Below are positions 7,473 through 13,810 of a DNA stretch of 15,602 bases, piece after piece; position 1 is the stretch's first letter, and every line of letters begins with the position of its first letter. The translations under genes were made by a program, and so were the position numbers. The stretch is taken from contig JAFYYO010000195.1 of the NCBI GenBank assembly GCA_017557475.1, positions 1 to 15,602 of the forward strand, given 5' to 3'. This stretch comes from Bacteroidaceae bacterium. Its GTDB lineage: Bacteria > Bacteroidota > Bacteroidia > Bacteroidales > Bacteroidaceae. The notes below the pieces were generated by a model. It did not search any database, was not told where the DNA came from, and saw only the letters and a list, made by a program, of their open reading frames with translations.

Positions 7473-8315
7473 ATGAAAAAGCAATCATATATCATAGCTC
7501 TGTTGGCAGGAGTCTTTGCTTTGGTATCCTGTCAGGATGGGAATTGGGACATTCCCGAGGGCATTCCTTATGGCAACAATAACTTGGAAGCAGGTACTAC
7601 CGTTACTATAGCAGAGTTGCAAAATACTTATGCTAGCGCTATCAGTAGTGATGGTTTCAAGCAGATAACAGAAGACCTTTGGCTGCGTTGTGTGGTCAAT
7701 GGAAACGACTATGGAGATAACCTCTATAAGCAACTCTCCGTTCAGGACGAAACCGGTGGCATCATTATCGGCATCAACGGCTCCGACCAAGGTGCATTCA
7801 TGCCTGTCGGTCAGAAACTCCTCTTTAGCCTCAAAGACCTCTATATCGGTGGTTATGGCACTCAAGCACAGATAGGCGGTCTCTATAACGGAGGTCTTGG
7901 ACGTATGGAACTCTCCGAATGGAAACAACATGTTCGTCTCATTATGGACGATAGCTCAGAGGCAGCGGCTTTCGGCTCGATGAAGGTCGACACAATCGAC
8001 TTTGACGCCAGTAAGACAATGGCTCAACAAGCAGGTAGGGTAGTGCGCCTTTCAGGAGTTACTATTGCTCGTGACGGCACTCCCGTAATTGCTCCAGATG
8101 ACGGCTCAGTAAGTCTCGTCAGCAATTGCGTCAACCGAAAACTTTCTGGAGGCAATGCTGGCAGCAAGTGCGTGCTTCGTACCAGCACATATGCCGCTTT
8201 CAAGGGCGTAACGATTCCTACTACACCTGTAGAACTCTACGGCATTGCAACCATTTATCGCGGCACTTGGCAGATACTTGCCCGTACTCAAAGCGATTTG
8301 ACTTGGACTAAATAA
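7473..8315 (+). CDS. DUF5689 family surface lipoprotein
   Basis: The 280-residue protein has a lipobox (LVSC, lipidated C20) after a short signal peptide, so it is membrane anchored. The following acidic residues (QDGNWD) are compatible with surface export. Residues about 66-150 match the DUF5689 pattern I know from Bacteroidetes: a KQLSVQDETGG strand, an IGINGSDQG turn and a DLYIGGYG segment. This is an OB-fold-like module of unproven function. Residues about 155-280 form a second, beta-rich part. It follows the receptor gene after 42 bases and precedes a second lipoprotein after 29, so all three are probably cotranscribed. OB folds often bind nucleic acids or oligosaccharides, and the neighbouring EEP enzyme makes a nucleic-acid ligand plausible, but no ligand can be read from the sequence. 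Confidence 0.8.
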   Translation: MKKQSYIIALLAGVFALVSCQDGNWDIPEGIPYGNNNLEAGTTVTIAELQNTYASAISSDGFKQITEDLWLRCVVNGNDYGDNLYKQLSVQDETGGIIIGINGSDQGAFMPVGQKLLFSLKDLYIGGYGTQAQIGGLYNGGLGRMELSEWKQHVRLIMDDSSEAAAFGSMKVDTIDFDASKTMAQQAGRVVRLSGVTIARDGTPVIAPDDGSVSLVSNCVNRKLSGGNAGSKCVLRTSTYAAFKGVTIPTTPVELYGIATIYRGTWQILARTQSDLTWTK

Positions 8316-8344
8316 ATGAATATAAACAATAACACTATAGCATT

Positions 8345-10615
8345 ATGAAAAAGACTTTCAAAACATTTGCACTTATGTTGCTGACGGCTTTTGCCTTTAG
8401 CAGCTGTGTTGACGTTCCCGCTCCGTTTAATCTGCCTGACAAAGGTGGTAATTCTAGTGGCGGTGGCTCTTCAGTCGTCGAAGGAACTCCTGTCACTTGT
8501 GCTGAGGCTGCCGATCTAGTTAATGCATTGGCTGATGGCGCAACCTCTTCTGAACTTTACACTATTACCGGTTACATCACTCAGGTCGTGGGTGAAGTCA
8601 GCAAGAACCAGCAGACTTTCTGGATGGCTGACACTAAAGATGGCGGTAAGGTGTTTGAAGCTTATTGGGCAAATCTTCCCGAAGGAGTTACAGCCTTCAC
8701 TGTTGGTATGAAAGTAAAGATTACCGGCAAGTTGATGAAGTATGTCAATGCCAACAATGGAAACGTTATTCCTGAGATGAAGAATGCTACCGTTCAGATT
8801 CTTGAAGATGATGGCGGAGGTACATCCGGAGAATCAACGCTGATTGACTTTACTAAAGGCATGGGCTCTTGGACACCTAATAATGTAAGCGGTCCTGATG
8901 TATGGACCAATGACTCAAAATATGGAGCTGTTGCAAGTGGCTTTGACAATGATAACCAAGCCTGTCAAGCAGCAGAGGGATGGCTCATTTCTCCTGAAAT
9001 AGACTTGACGAACAGCACTAACACTCAGATCGTCCTTAACGAAGCCATTAACAAAATCGGCACTGGTAGTGTGGATGCTCAGTGTCAGGTACTTGCTTGC
9101 ATCAATGATGGTCAGGTTACTATCTTTAGTGATTGGCAACTCCTTGTTGCCGACAAGCGTCCTGCAGGAACAAGTTGGACATACCAAGACGACTCATTCA
9201 ACGCCTCTGCTTTCGACGGCAAGAAGATTATGATTGCCTTCAGATATGTCAGCACAGAAAGCAGTGCTCCGCAATGGGAAATAAAGACCGTCAAGTTAAA
9301 GAATGGTGATGGTGGCGAAGGTGGTGGCTCAGGCACTACAGATTCTTCAAAGGAGAATCCCCTCACCGTTGCTCAAGCTAAGAATGCCAGCGGCAACAAC
9401 TATGTGAAAGGTTATATCGTAGGTTATATTGATGGCATGAGTTATTCTGGTGCAACATTCAGTGTTCCTTCGGCAGCCGAAACAGAAATACTGTTAGCAG
9501 ATTCACCTAATGAAACAAATCCAGACAATGCATTCCCCGTTCAACTTCCAGCTGGAGATATCCGCAATGCATTGGAACTCTCGGCTCATCCCGCTTACTT
9601 ACAGCAAGAGGTTTTGTTGTATGGCTCCGTGGAGAAATACTTCGGCGTTACAGGCATGAAGAGTACCTCTTGGGCTCAAATCAATGGTCAGTCTTATGGT
9701 GTAGATCCGGAAGGCGGCAGTGGTGGCGACGATACTCCAGTTGGAGATATCATTTCCGTTACTTGTGACGAAGCTGTTCAGTTGACTATGGCTTTGGCCG
9801 ATGGCGGTACATCTACCGAGACTTATGCCGTAACAGGCTACATTACGGAAACCGATGGTAAGGTAAGCCGCAATCAGCAGACATTCTGGATGGCCGACGA
9901 TGTTCAAGGCGGTCAAGTGTTCGAGGCTTATTGGGCAAACCTGACAGAAGGCGTTTCAGCATTCACGGTTGGAATGAAAGTGAAACTTACGGGTAAGTTG
10001 ATGAAGTATATAGATACGAAGAACAACAATGCCGTGATATGCGAGATTAAGAATGGCAATGTGGAAATCCTTGAGCAAGGCGATGGTGGCCAAGGCGGTG
10101 ATGGTGGCGACACCCCAGGTCCTGGTGGCGATGAAGTTACTGACCTTGTCAATGGCAACTTCGAAGAATGGGTAAGCGAATCAGAACCTGTGGGTTGGAA
10201 GTCGGCAAGCAGTGCAAGCAATGCTACATTAGAGCAGCATCAGTTTGCTCATAACGGCGAATACTCTTGCCTTGTTAAGTGTGATGCAGCCAACAACAAG
10301 CGTCTTGCTACTCAAGAGATTACCCTTGCCCCAGGCAAATATGTCTTCTCCTACTATGCTATGGCTGCCGGTGTGGTTGCACAGACCAAATGTGGTTATG
10401 TTCCTATGAAGGCTGATGGTACTGTGGGTTCATACAAGTATGGAAGCTTTGTAGATCTTAACAACAATGGTTGGTCGTTGGTTTCATATGAATTTACGCT
10501 AACGGAACAGACAACTCTTTGCCTGGTCATCATGAACCCGAAGAGTAATGCCAACGCAGGGTATACTGCTGCCGACATTCTCGTGGATGATGCAACACTG
10601 GTTAAGCAAGAATAA
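8345..10615 (+). CDS. Multidomain lipoprotein with OB-fold-like, anchor-J and DUF6359-like modules
   Basis: The 756-residue protein is a lipoprotein (lipobox FSSC, C21) built as beads on flexible linkers. In order: an OB-fold-like module (about 47-155), a choice-of-anchor-J/cleaved-adhesin-like jelly roll (163-320), a DUF6359-like module (335-450, with VKGYIVGY, FPVQLP and KYFGVTGMKS), a second OB-like module (468-577) about two-thirds identical to the first, and a C-terminal carbohydrate-binding-like jelly roll (597-756, starting NGNFEEW). Gly/Asp-rich linkers lie near 34-42, 157-163, 321-330, 457-463 and 579-595. No catalytic motif is seen, so it is most likely a binding or scaffold protein displayed at the cell surface, presenting ligand to the receptor encoded two genes upstream. 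The domain names are by resemblance; the modular layout and duplication are direct observations. Confidence 0.78.
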   Translation: MKKTFKTFALMLLTAFAFSSCVDVPAPFNLPDKGGNSSGGGSSVVEGTPVTCAEAADLVNALADGATSSELYTITGYITQVVGEVSKNQQTFWMADTKDGGKVFEAYWANLPEGVTAFTVGMKVKITGKLMKYVNANNGNVIPEMKNATVQILEDDGGGTSGESTLIDFTKGMGSWTPNNVSGPDVWTNDSKYGAVASGFDNDNQACQAAEGWLISPEIDLTNSTNTQIVLNEAINKIGTGSVDAQCQVLACINDGQVTIFSDWQLLVADKRPAGTSWTYQDDSFNASAFDGKKIMIAFRYVSTESSAPQWEIKTVKLKNGDGGEGGGSGTTDSSKENPLTVAQAKNASGNNYVKGYIVGYIDGMSYSGATFSVPSAAETEILLADSPNETNPDNAFPVQLPAGDIRNALELSAHPAYLQQEVLLYGSVEKYFGVTGMKSTSWAQINGQSYGVDPEGGSGGDDTPVGDIISVTCDEAVQLTMALADGGTSTETYAVTGYITETDGKVSRNQQTFWMADDVQGGQVFEAYWANLTEGVSAFTVGMKVKLTGKLMKYIDTKNNNAVICEIKNGNVEILEQGDGGQGGDGGDTPGPGGDEVTDLVNGNFEEWVSESEPVGWKSASSASNATLEQHQFAHNGEYSCLVKCDAANNKRLATQEITLAPGKYVFSYYAMAAGVVAQTKCGYVPMKADGTVGSYKYGSFVDLNNNGWSLVSYEFTLTEQTTLCLVIMNPKSNANAGYTAADILVDDATLVKQE
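8483..8809 (+). repeat. OB-like module copy 1 (internal gene duplication)
   Basis: This encodes the first copy of the duplicated module of the large lipoprotein. The shared blocks NQQTFWMAD, VFEAYWANL, FTVGMKVK and GKLMKY are nearly identical in the second copy, and DNA identity is also visible around the TTCTGGATGG stretch. Confidence 0.85.
9746..10075 (+). repeat. OB-like module copy 2 (internal gene duplication)
   Basis: Second copy of the module at 8483-8809, about two-thirds identical in protein by eye. It is separated from copy 1 by the anchor-J and DUF6359-like modules and by Gly-rich linkers, so the duplication is not in tandem. Confidence 0.85.
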
Positions 10616-10617
10616 CT

Positions 10618-11520
10618 ATGCGAGCGCTCATATCATTCTTATGCATCTGTCTGTGCCCATCTCTTTGGGCACAGCAGTATGCTACGATTCTCTATCGGCA
10701 GACGGAACTGCCTCATGCCGTTCCTGTATCTGAGATAGATTCTGTCGTCGTTCGTGATGTGGCAGAAGTGGATGCTACTTATTTCGACACTCCGAGAGAC
10801 ACCGTCTATGTCGCACAGGTTCGTGAGTCGCATTGGAAAGGCAAGAAGGTTGCATTCCTTGGCGACAGCATCACTCAGAATGCAGAGTATGTAAATGCCT
10901 ATGCCAACCTGACTGGATGCGAAGCTTTGAACTATGGCATTTCGGCAACTCATATGGCTGCCAGGAGCAACGACGACTCGAATGCTTTCGACAAGCGCTT
11001 CTCCAAGATGCCGACGGAAAGGAACGTCGATATGATTGTCGTCTTTGGAGGGACGAACGACTTTGGTCATACCAATACGGCAGAGTTCGGAGCCTTTTCC
11101 GATGGACCAAGGGTAGGGAAGTACACCTTCTATGCCGGTTTGCATCGTCTCTTTAAAGGATTGCAGAAGCGCTACACGAACATTCCTGTCGTCATCATGC
11201 TTCCCATCCATCACGGCACAGAGATTGACGTCCCTGAGTATAATGTTTCTTCTACCAAGATAGAGGAAGGCACGAACCCCACCACAGGTAAGACTTTCCG
11301 TGAGTATGTCGATGCCATTCGCGAGGTTGCAGCCTATTACTCTTTCATCGTGCTCGACGCTTATAGTTACAGTAACCTTAGTCCGATGACGGAGATTGGC
11401 TCTGAGAATCGTGTCTTCTTCCGTGACGGCTTGCACCTCAATGCTGCAGGCGGAAAACGCTTGGCTCGCTGGATGTATCCCCAGCTCGAGGCCGTTTACG
11501 AAATGTTCTACGACTTCTAA
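10618..11520 (+). CDS. Secreted SGNH/GDSL hydrolase
   Basis: The 300-residue protein has a signal peptide (about 1-18, ending LWA) and a short N-terminal beta module ending VSEIDSVVV, a motif frequent at the start of Bacteroidetes secreted proteins. The SGNH hydrolase domain (about 76-297) has all four blocks: GDSIT with nucleophile S84, G107 in NYGIS, N147 in GGTND, and D270/H273 in DGLH. SGNH enzymes are esterases or lipases that remove acyl or acetyl groups from sugars or lipids, and some act on phospholipids. It starts two bases after the stop of the large lipoprotein gene, and the next gene's ATG directly follows its TAA, so it is tightly coupled in the operon. It may deacylate or trim the substrate handled by the receptor system; the actual ester is unknown. 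Confidence 0.87.
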   Translation: MRALISFLCICLCPSLWAQQYATILYRQTELPHAVPVSEIDSVVVRDVAEVDATYFDTPRDTVYVAQVRESHWKGKKVAFLGDSITQNAEYVNAYANLTGCEALNYGISATHMAARSNDDSNAFDKRFSKMPTERNVDMIVVFGGTNDFGHTNTAEFGAFSDGPRVGKYTFYAGLHRLFKGLQKRYTNIPVVIMLPIHHGTEIDVPEYNVSSTKIEEGTNPTTGKTFREYVDAIREVAAYYSFIVLDAYSYSNLSPMTEIGSENRVFFRDGLHLNAAGGKRLARWMYPQLEAVYEMFYDF

Positions 11521-12426
11521 ATGAAACGCCTCCTCGCATACCTCTTCCTTCTTACGTCTTCCACCTTACATCTCTTTGCTTACGATGTGGAGGTGGACGG
11601 CGTATATTTTAACGTCATTGGGTCGAGGGCGTATGTGACGCATCGAGGTGCCTCAGGCTCGATGGAGGCGAACAGCTATTCGGGTAATGTCGTCGTTCCT
11701 GAGCAGATAACCTATCGAGGAAAAGCCTGCAAGGTCTTCCATGTAGGTCCTAATGCATTTGCCTGTTGTGATGAACTTACGTCAGTTCAACTGCCTTCCA
11801 CGGTGACAGGCCTTGCTCCCTGTGCCTTTCTGGGTTGTCCGAAGCTTCAGAAAGTGCTTATGCCTACTACAATGCGAGTCCTTGGTGCTTGCTCTTTCAC
11901 GGGTTGCCTGTCTTTGCAGGAGGTCGCTTTTCCTCGATATAAAGAGAGTGTTGATACGCTGTCCTTCTATTGCTGCTCTTCCCTGACGTCTCTTGTCCTG
12001 CCTCATCGCGTTCGTACTGTCTGTCAGGGAGCACTCGAGCATCTCCCCTCGATGACCGACCTTTATGTCTTTGCTTCCCTTCCACCAGTTGCAGAGCCAG
12101 GCTCGTTCACGCTCAGCGACCAGCAGAAATGCACTTTGCATGTTCCGAAGGAAACCCTGGAGCAGTATCGAGAGTCGCCTGTATGGAAAGACTTTTATCG
12201 TATTGTTGCCCTTAGCGACAACGATTATGCAGCACAGAACTACCGTCGAGGCGACATCAACGACGATGGACTTGTGGATGCCGACGACCTGGCTTTGCTT
12301 AGGCTGATTGTCGTCAGCTTGCCAGACGATTCGGCAGTCCGTTGGGCTGCAGACATCAATAGCGATGGCAAGGTCAACGGTATTGATTATGTGATGCTGG
12401 CAAAGAAGTTGTCCGAACAGCCTTAA
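11521..12426 (+). CDS. BspA-type leucine-rich repeat protein with C-terminal type I dockerin
   Basis: The 301-residue protein has a signal peptide (about 1-20, ending LFA) and a BspA-like start (YDVEVDGVYFNV). About five LRR_5-type repeats follow (about 65-165; for example FACCDELTSVQLPSTV and FLGCPKLQKVLMP), then a beta segment and a type I dockerin (about 243-297). The dockerin has two calcium-loop motifs, DINDDGLVDADD at 245-256 and DINSDGKVNGID at 278-289. Leucine-rich repeats of this type mediate adhesion or protein binding, and dockerins bind cohesins. No cohesin is encoded in the window, so any partner lies elsewhere. The ATG follows the preceding TAA with no gap (TAAATG), implying translation by reinitiation. 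It is the last gene of the operon and ends in a repeat-rich region with no canonical terminator. Confidence 0.87.
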   Translation: MKRLLAYLFLLTSSTLHLFAYDVEVDGVYFNVIGSRAYVTHRGASGSMEANSYSGNVVVPEQITYRGKACKVFHVGPNAFACCDELTSVQLPSTVTGLAPCAFLGCPKLQKVLMPTTMRVLGACSFTGCLSLQEVAFPRYKESVDTLSFYCCSSLTSLVLPHRVRTVCQGALEHLPSMTDLYVFASLPPVAEPGSFTLSDQQKCTLHVPKETLEQYRESPVWKDFYRIVALSDNDYAAQNYRRGDINDDGLVDADDLALLRLIVVSLPDDSAVRWAADINSDGKVNGIDYVMLAKKLSEQP

Positions 12427-12446
12427 ACAAAACTTTAATGAAACGA

Positions 12447-12478
12447 GACGTTCTTCCTGCCTTTCGCAGAATGACGTC
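12447..12478. repeat. Imperfect long hairpin after the operon
   Basis: GACGTTCTTCCTGC at 12447-12460 pairs imperfectly with GCAGAATGACGTC at 12466-12478 across a 5-base loop. It lies 20 bases after the stop of the dockerin protein gene. There is no T-run, so it is not a standard terminator, but it could help end or protect the operon transcript. Confidence 0.5.
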
Positions 12479-12479
12479 G

Positions 12480-12545
12480 TTCCCAAACTAGGCGTGCCTA
12501 ATTCCCAAACTAGGCGTGGCTAATTGGGCAACTAGCTGTGGCGGG
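12480..12545. repeat. 22-bp tandem repeats
   Basis: Two units at 12480-12501 and 12502-12523 differ at one base (core CCCAAACTAGGCGTG). A third at 12524-12545 is more degenerate but keeps AACTAG and GTG in register. There are no spacers, so this is not a CRISPR array. Confidence 0.7.
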
Positions 12546-12549
12546 TCTG

Positions 12550-12725
12550 GAGATAGCCCCAGAGGGGCGACAGAACACAGGCGGGGGTGTAAGCCCCCGT
12601 GAAAGAAGAATAATAGTTATAGAGTGCCGTAGGTACGACAGATCGGCCTTTTATTCTGTCGCCCCTTCAGGGCTTTGTTGTATGCGGGCCCTTATATCGG
12701 GGGTTCACACCCCCGCCTGTGGTAT
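12550..12725. repeat. Mosaic palindromic intergenic element
   Basis: The left half has GCCCC-AGA-GGGGC (12556-12568) and CGGGGG-TGTAAG-CCCCCG (12582-12599). The right half has GCCC/GGGC (12661-12673) and CGGGGG-TTCACA-CCCCCG (12698-12715). Two sequences occur in inverted orientation: CACAGGCGGGGGTGT (12577-12590 region) against 12706-12721, and GGCGACAGAA (12567-12575 region) against 12654-12663. The middle holds GTGCCGTAGGTACGAC (12624-12639). The arms are interleaved, not nested, which suggests two elements inserted next to or into each other. Confidence 0.7.
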
Positions 12726-12770
12726 CTTCAGCCTTACAGGCTTCTTCCCTATTCTCCCTGCTTCGTGGCT

Positions 12771-12850
12771 AGTCCTCGCACGTTAGTACTCCAATCCTCA
12801 CACGTAGGTACTCGAGTACCTCAACGTAGGTACTGCAGTCCTCGCTGTCG
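12771..12850. repeat. Degenerate 20-23 bp tandem repeats with GTAGGTACT core
   Basis: Units start at 12771, 12794, 12817 and 12837 (the last incomplete), each with a CCTC run and an ACGTWAGTACT/ACGTAGGTACT core. The core resembles CGTAGGTACG in the neighbouring palindromic element (12628-12637), so the array may derive from it. No gene is associated with it. Confidence 0.6.
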
Positions 12851-12907
12851 TGGATTATCGGGATACTGCTTCGTGCTCCCCATTCGTCCGAGCTTTCCTG
12901 ATGGCCC

Positions 12908-13810
12908 TTACTTGTCTGCTAGATTGCGAAGAACATTTATCCAAGGCTGCACAGCCATCGTGTAACCAAGATTGTTAAGGTGAAGTCCGTCGGCTGTGAC
13001 TGCTGGCAGGTTCTCGTCGGTAATGCCTGAGAGTCGGTTCTGGTCCACGAAGTACCAGTTTGTGTTATAAGCAGCACAGGTCAAAAGAGCCAGTTCGTAG
13101 TCGGCAAGCGTGCAGCCAACGGTGTTCTGGCTCGTGCTTGTATAGTTCGAGTTGTTGCGCTTTGTGGCATTTGAAAAGACGATGATGACGTCGTTCCCTG
13201 AAAGAGCTTTTATCTTGTCGTAGAGTTGACGAACGGCTCCATAGAAGGTGGCGGGACCTGTGGCACTCTTGTAGTCGTTGAAGGTGCCGAGAGGAACGTT
13301 TCGCTTGAAGTCGTTCGTGATGAAGTCGATAGTCCAAATGGCATTCTCGACGCTTGGCCAGCCGTTGTCAGATTGCAGAGCAACCACGGCGATGCTCTTG
13401 TCGTCGGTAGCACTCGTGCCTCCTAAAGAATAACCACTATAGCCGCCATTGGGTCCTGGGGAATAGACTGCTGGGAAGTCGAAGACCTCTTGCAAGAGCG
13501 TCTGGTAGCCTCTTCCCTTGAAGGTGCCAGTGAAAGGCGTCACAAACGTGCCCGAGTTCTGGTACTTGACGAAGTAGTTGTCGTTGCGCCAGATGCTATG
13601 GCCGAGGAAGACGATGCTTCGCTTCATCTGTATCTTGGCAGAAGGAGTGACGGGTTCGGTTTGCTCTTCTGTAAAGGTAACCGATTCGACTTGGCTGGTA
13701 GGGTAGGAGGCTGAGCTGCCCGAAGTGGTGTTGACCACCATGCTCTGTGCCATGACTAGGGGTAAGGGGCAGGGGGCAAGGAGCAAGAGAAACGTGAGAA
13801 TCCTTTTCAT
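12908..13810 (-). CDS. Secreted SGNH-like hydrolase with GHS nucleophile motif
   Basis: The 300-residue protein has a signal peptide (about 1-21, ending VMA) and a short N-terminal beta module ending SQVESVTF, followed by an SGNH-like domain. Putative catalytic residues are S72 in LGHSIW, a glycine in the GYSGYSLGG block (124-131), N166 in ITNDF, and D284/H287 in DGLH. The usual GDS is GHS here; the serine and the Asp/His pair are kept, so activity is plausible but not assured. It differs clearly from the plus-strand SGNH protein: the glycine block and overall spacing are unlike it. Its ATG overlaps the stop of the preceding lipoprotein gene in ATGA, so it is the last gene of a coupled three-gene minus-strand unit. 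Likely role: deacylation of a glycan or lipid bound or processed by its neighbours; the substrate is unknown. Confidence 0.75.
   Translation of the reverse strand: MKRILTFLLLLAPCPLPLVMAQSMVVNTTSGSSASYPTSQVESVTFTEEQTEPVTPSAKIQMKRSIVFLGHSIWRNDNYFVKYQNSGTFVTPFTGTFKGRGYQTLLQEVFDFPAVYSPGPNGGYSGYSLGGTSATDDKSIAVVALQSDNGWPSVENAIWTIDFITNDFKRNVPLGTFNDYKSATGPATFYGAVRQLYDKIKALSGNDVIIVFSNATKRNNSNYTSTSQNTVGCTLADYELALLTCAAYNTNWYFVDQNRLSGITDENLPAVTADGLHLNNLGYTMAVQPWINVLRNLADK

Larger units (their letters stand above)
12427..12907. other. Gene-free, repeat-packed gap between convergent operons
   Basis: These 481 bases separate two converging transcription units and hold no gene I accept. They consist almost wholly of repeats, listed separately: an imperfect hairpin, 22-bp tandem units, a mosaic palindromic element and degenerate 23-bp units. 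Open frames across it (12538-12786, 12675-12965) translate the palindromes and are not credible genes. No hairpin with a T-run is present, so one of the palindromes may be the de facto terminator for both units. Confidence 0.7.

Noticed and set aside
10639..11436. 265-codon frame antisense to the SGNH gene
   Set aside because: The plus-strand frame has all SGNH motifs; the antisense translation shows no fold or signal.
12438..12491. 17-codon open frame after the dockerin protein gene
   Set aside because: It lies within the hairpin and first tandem repeat, so it is probably chance.
12538..12786. 82-codon open frame in the convergent gap
   Set aside because: It translates the palindromic repeat element (Gly/Pro/Arg-rich, no domain, no promoter); such frames are common artefacts of repeats.
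12480..12850. Possible CRISPR array
   Set aside because: Units are contiguous without unique spacers, are degenerate, and no cas gene is present.
12675..12965. 96-codon open frame overlapping the end of the SGNH gene
   Set aside because: It spans repeats and runs antisense into a well-supported gene.
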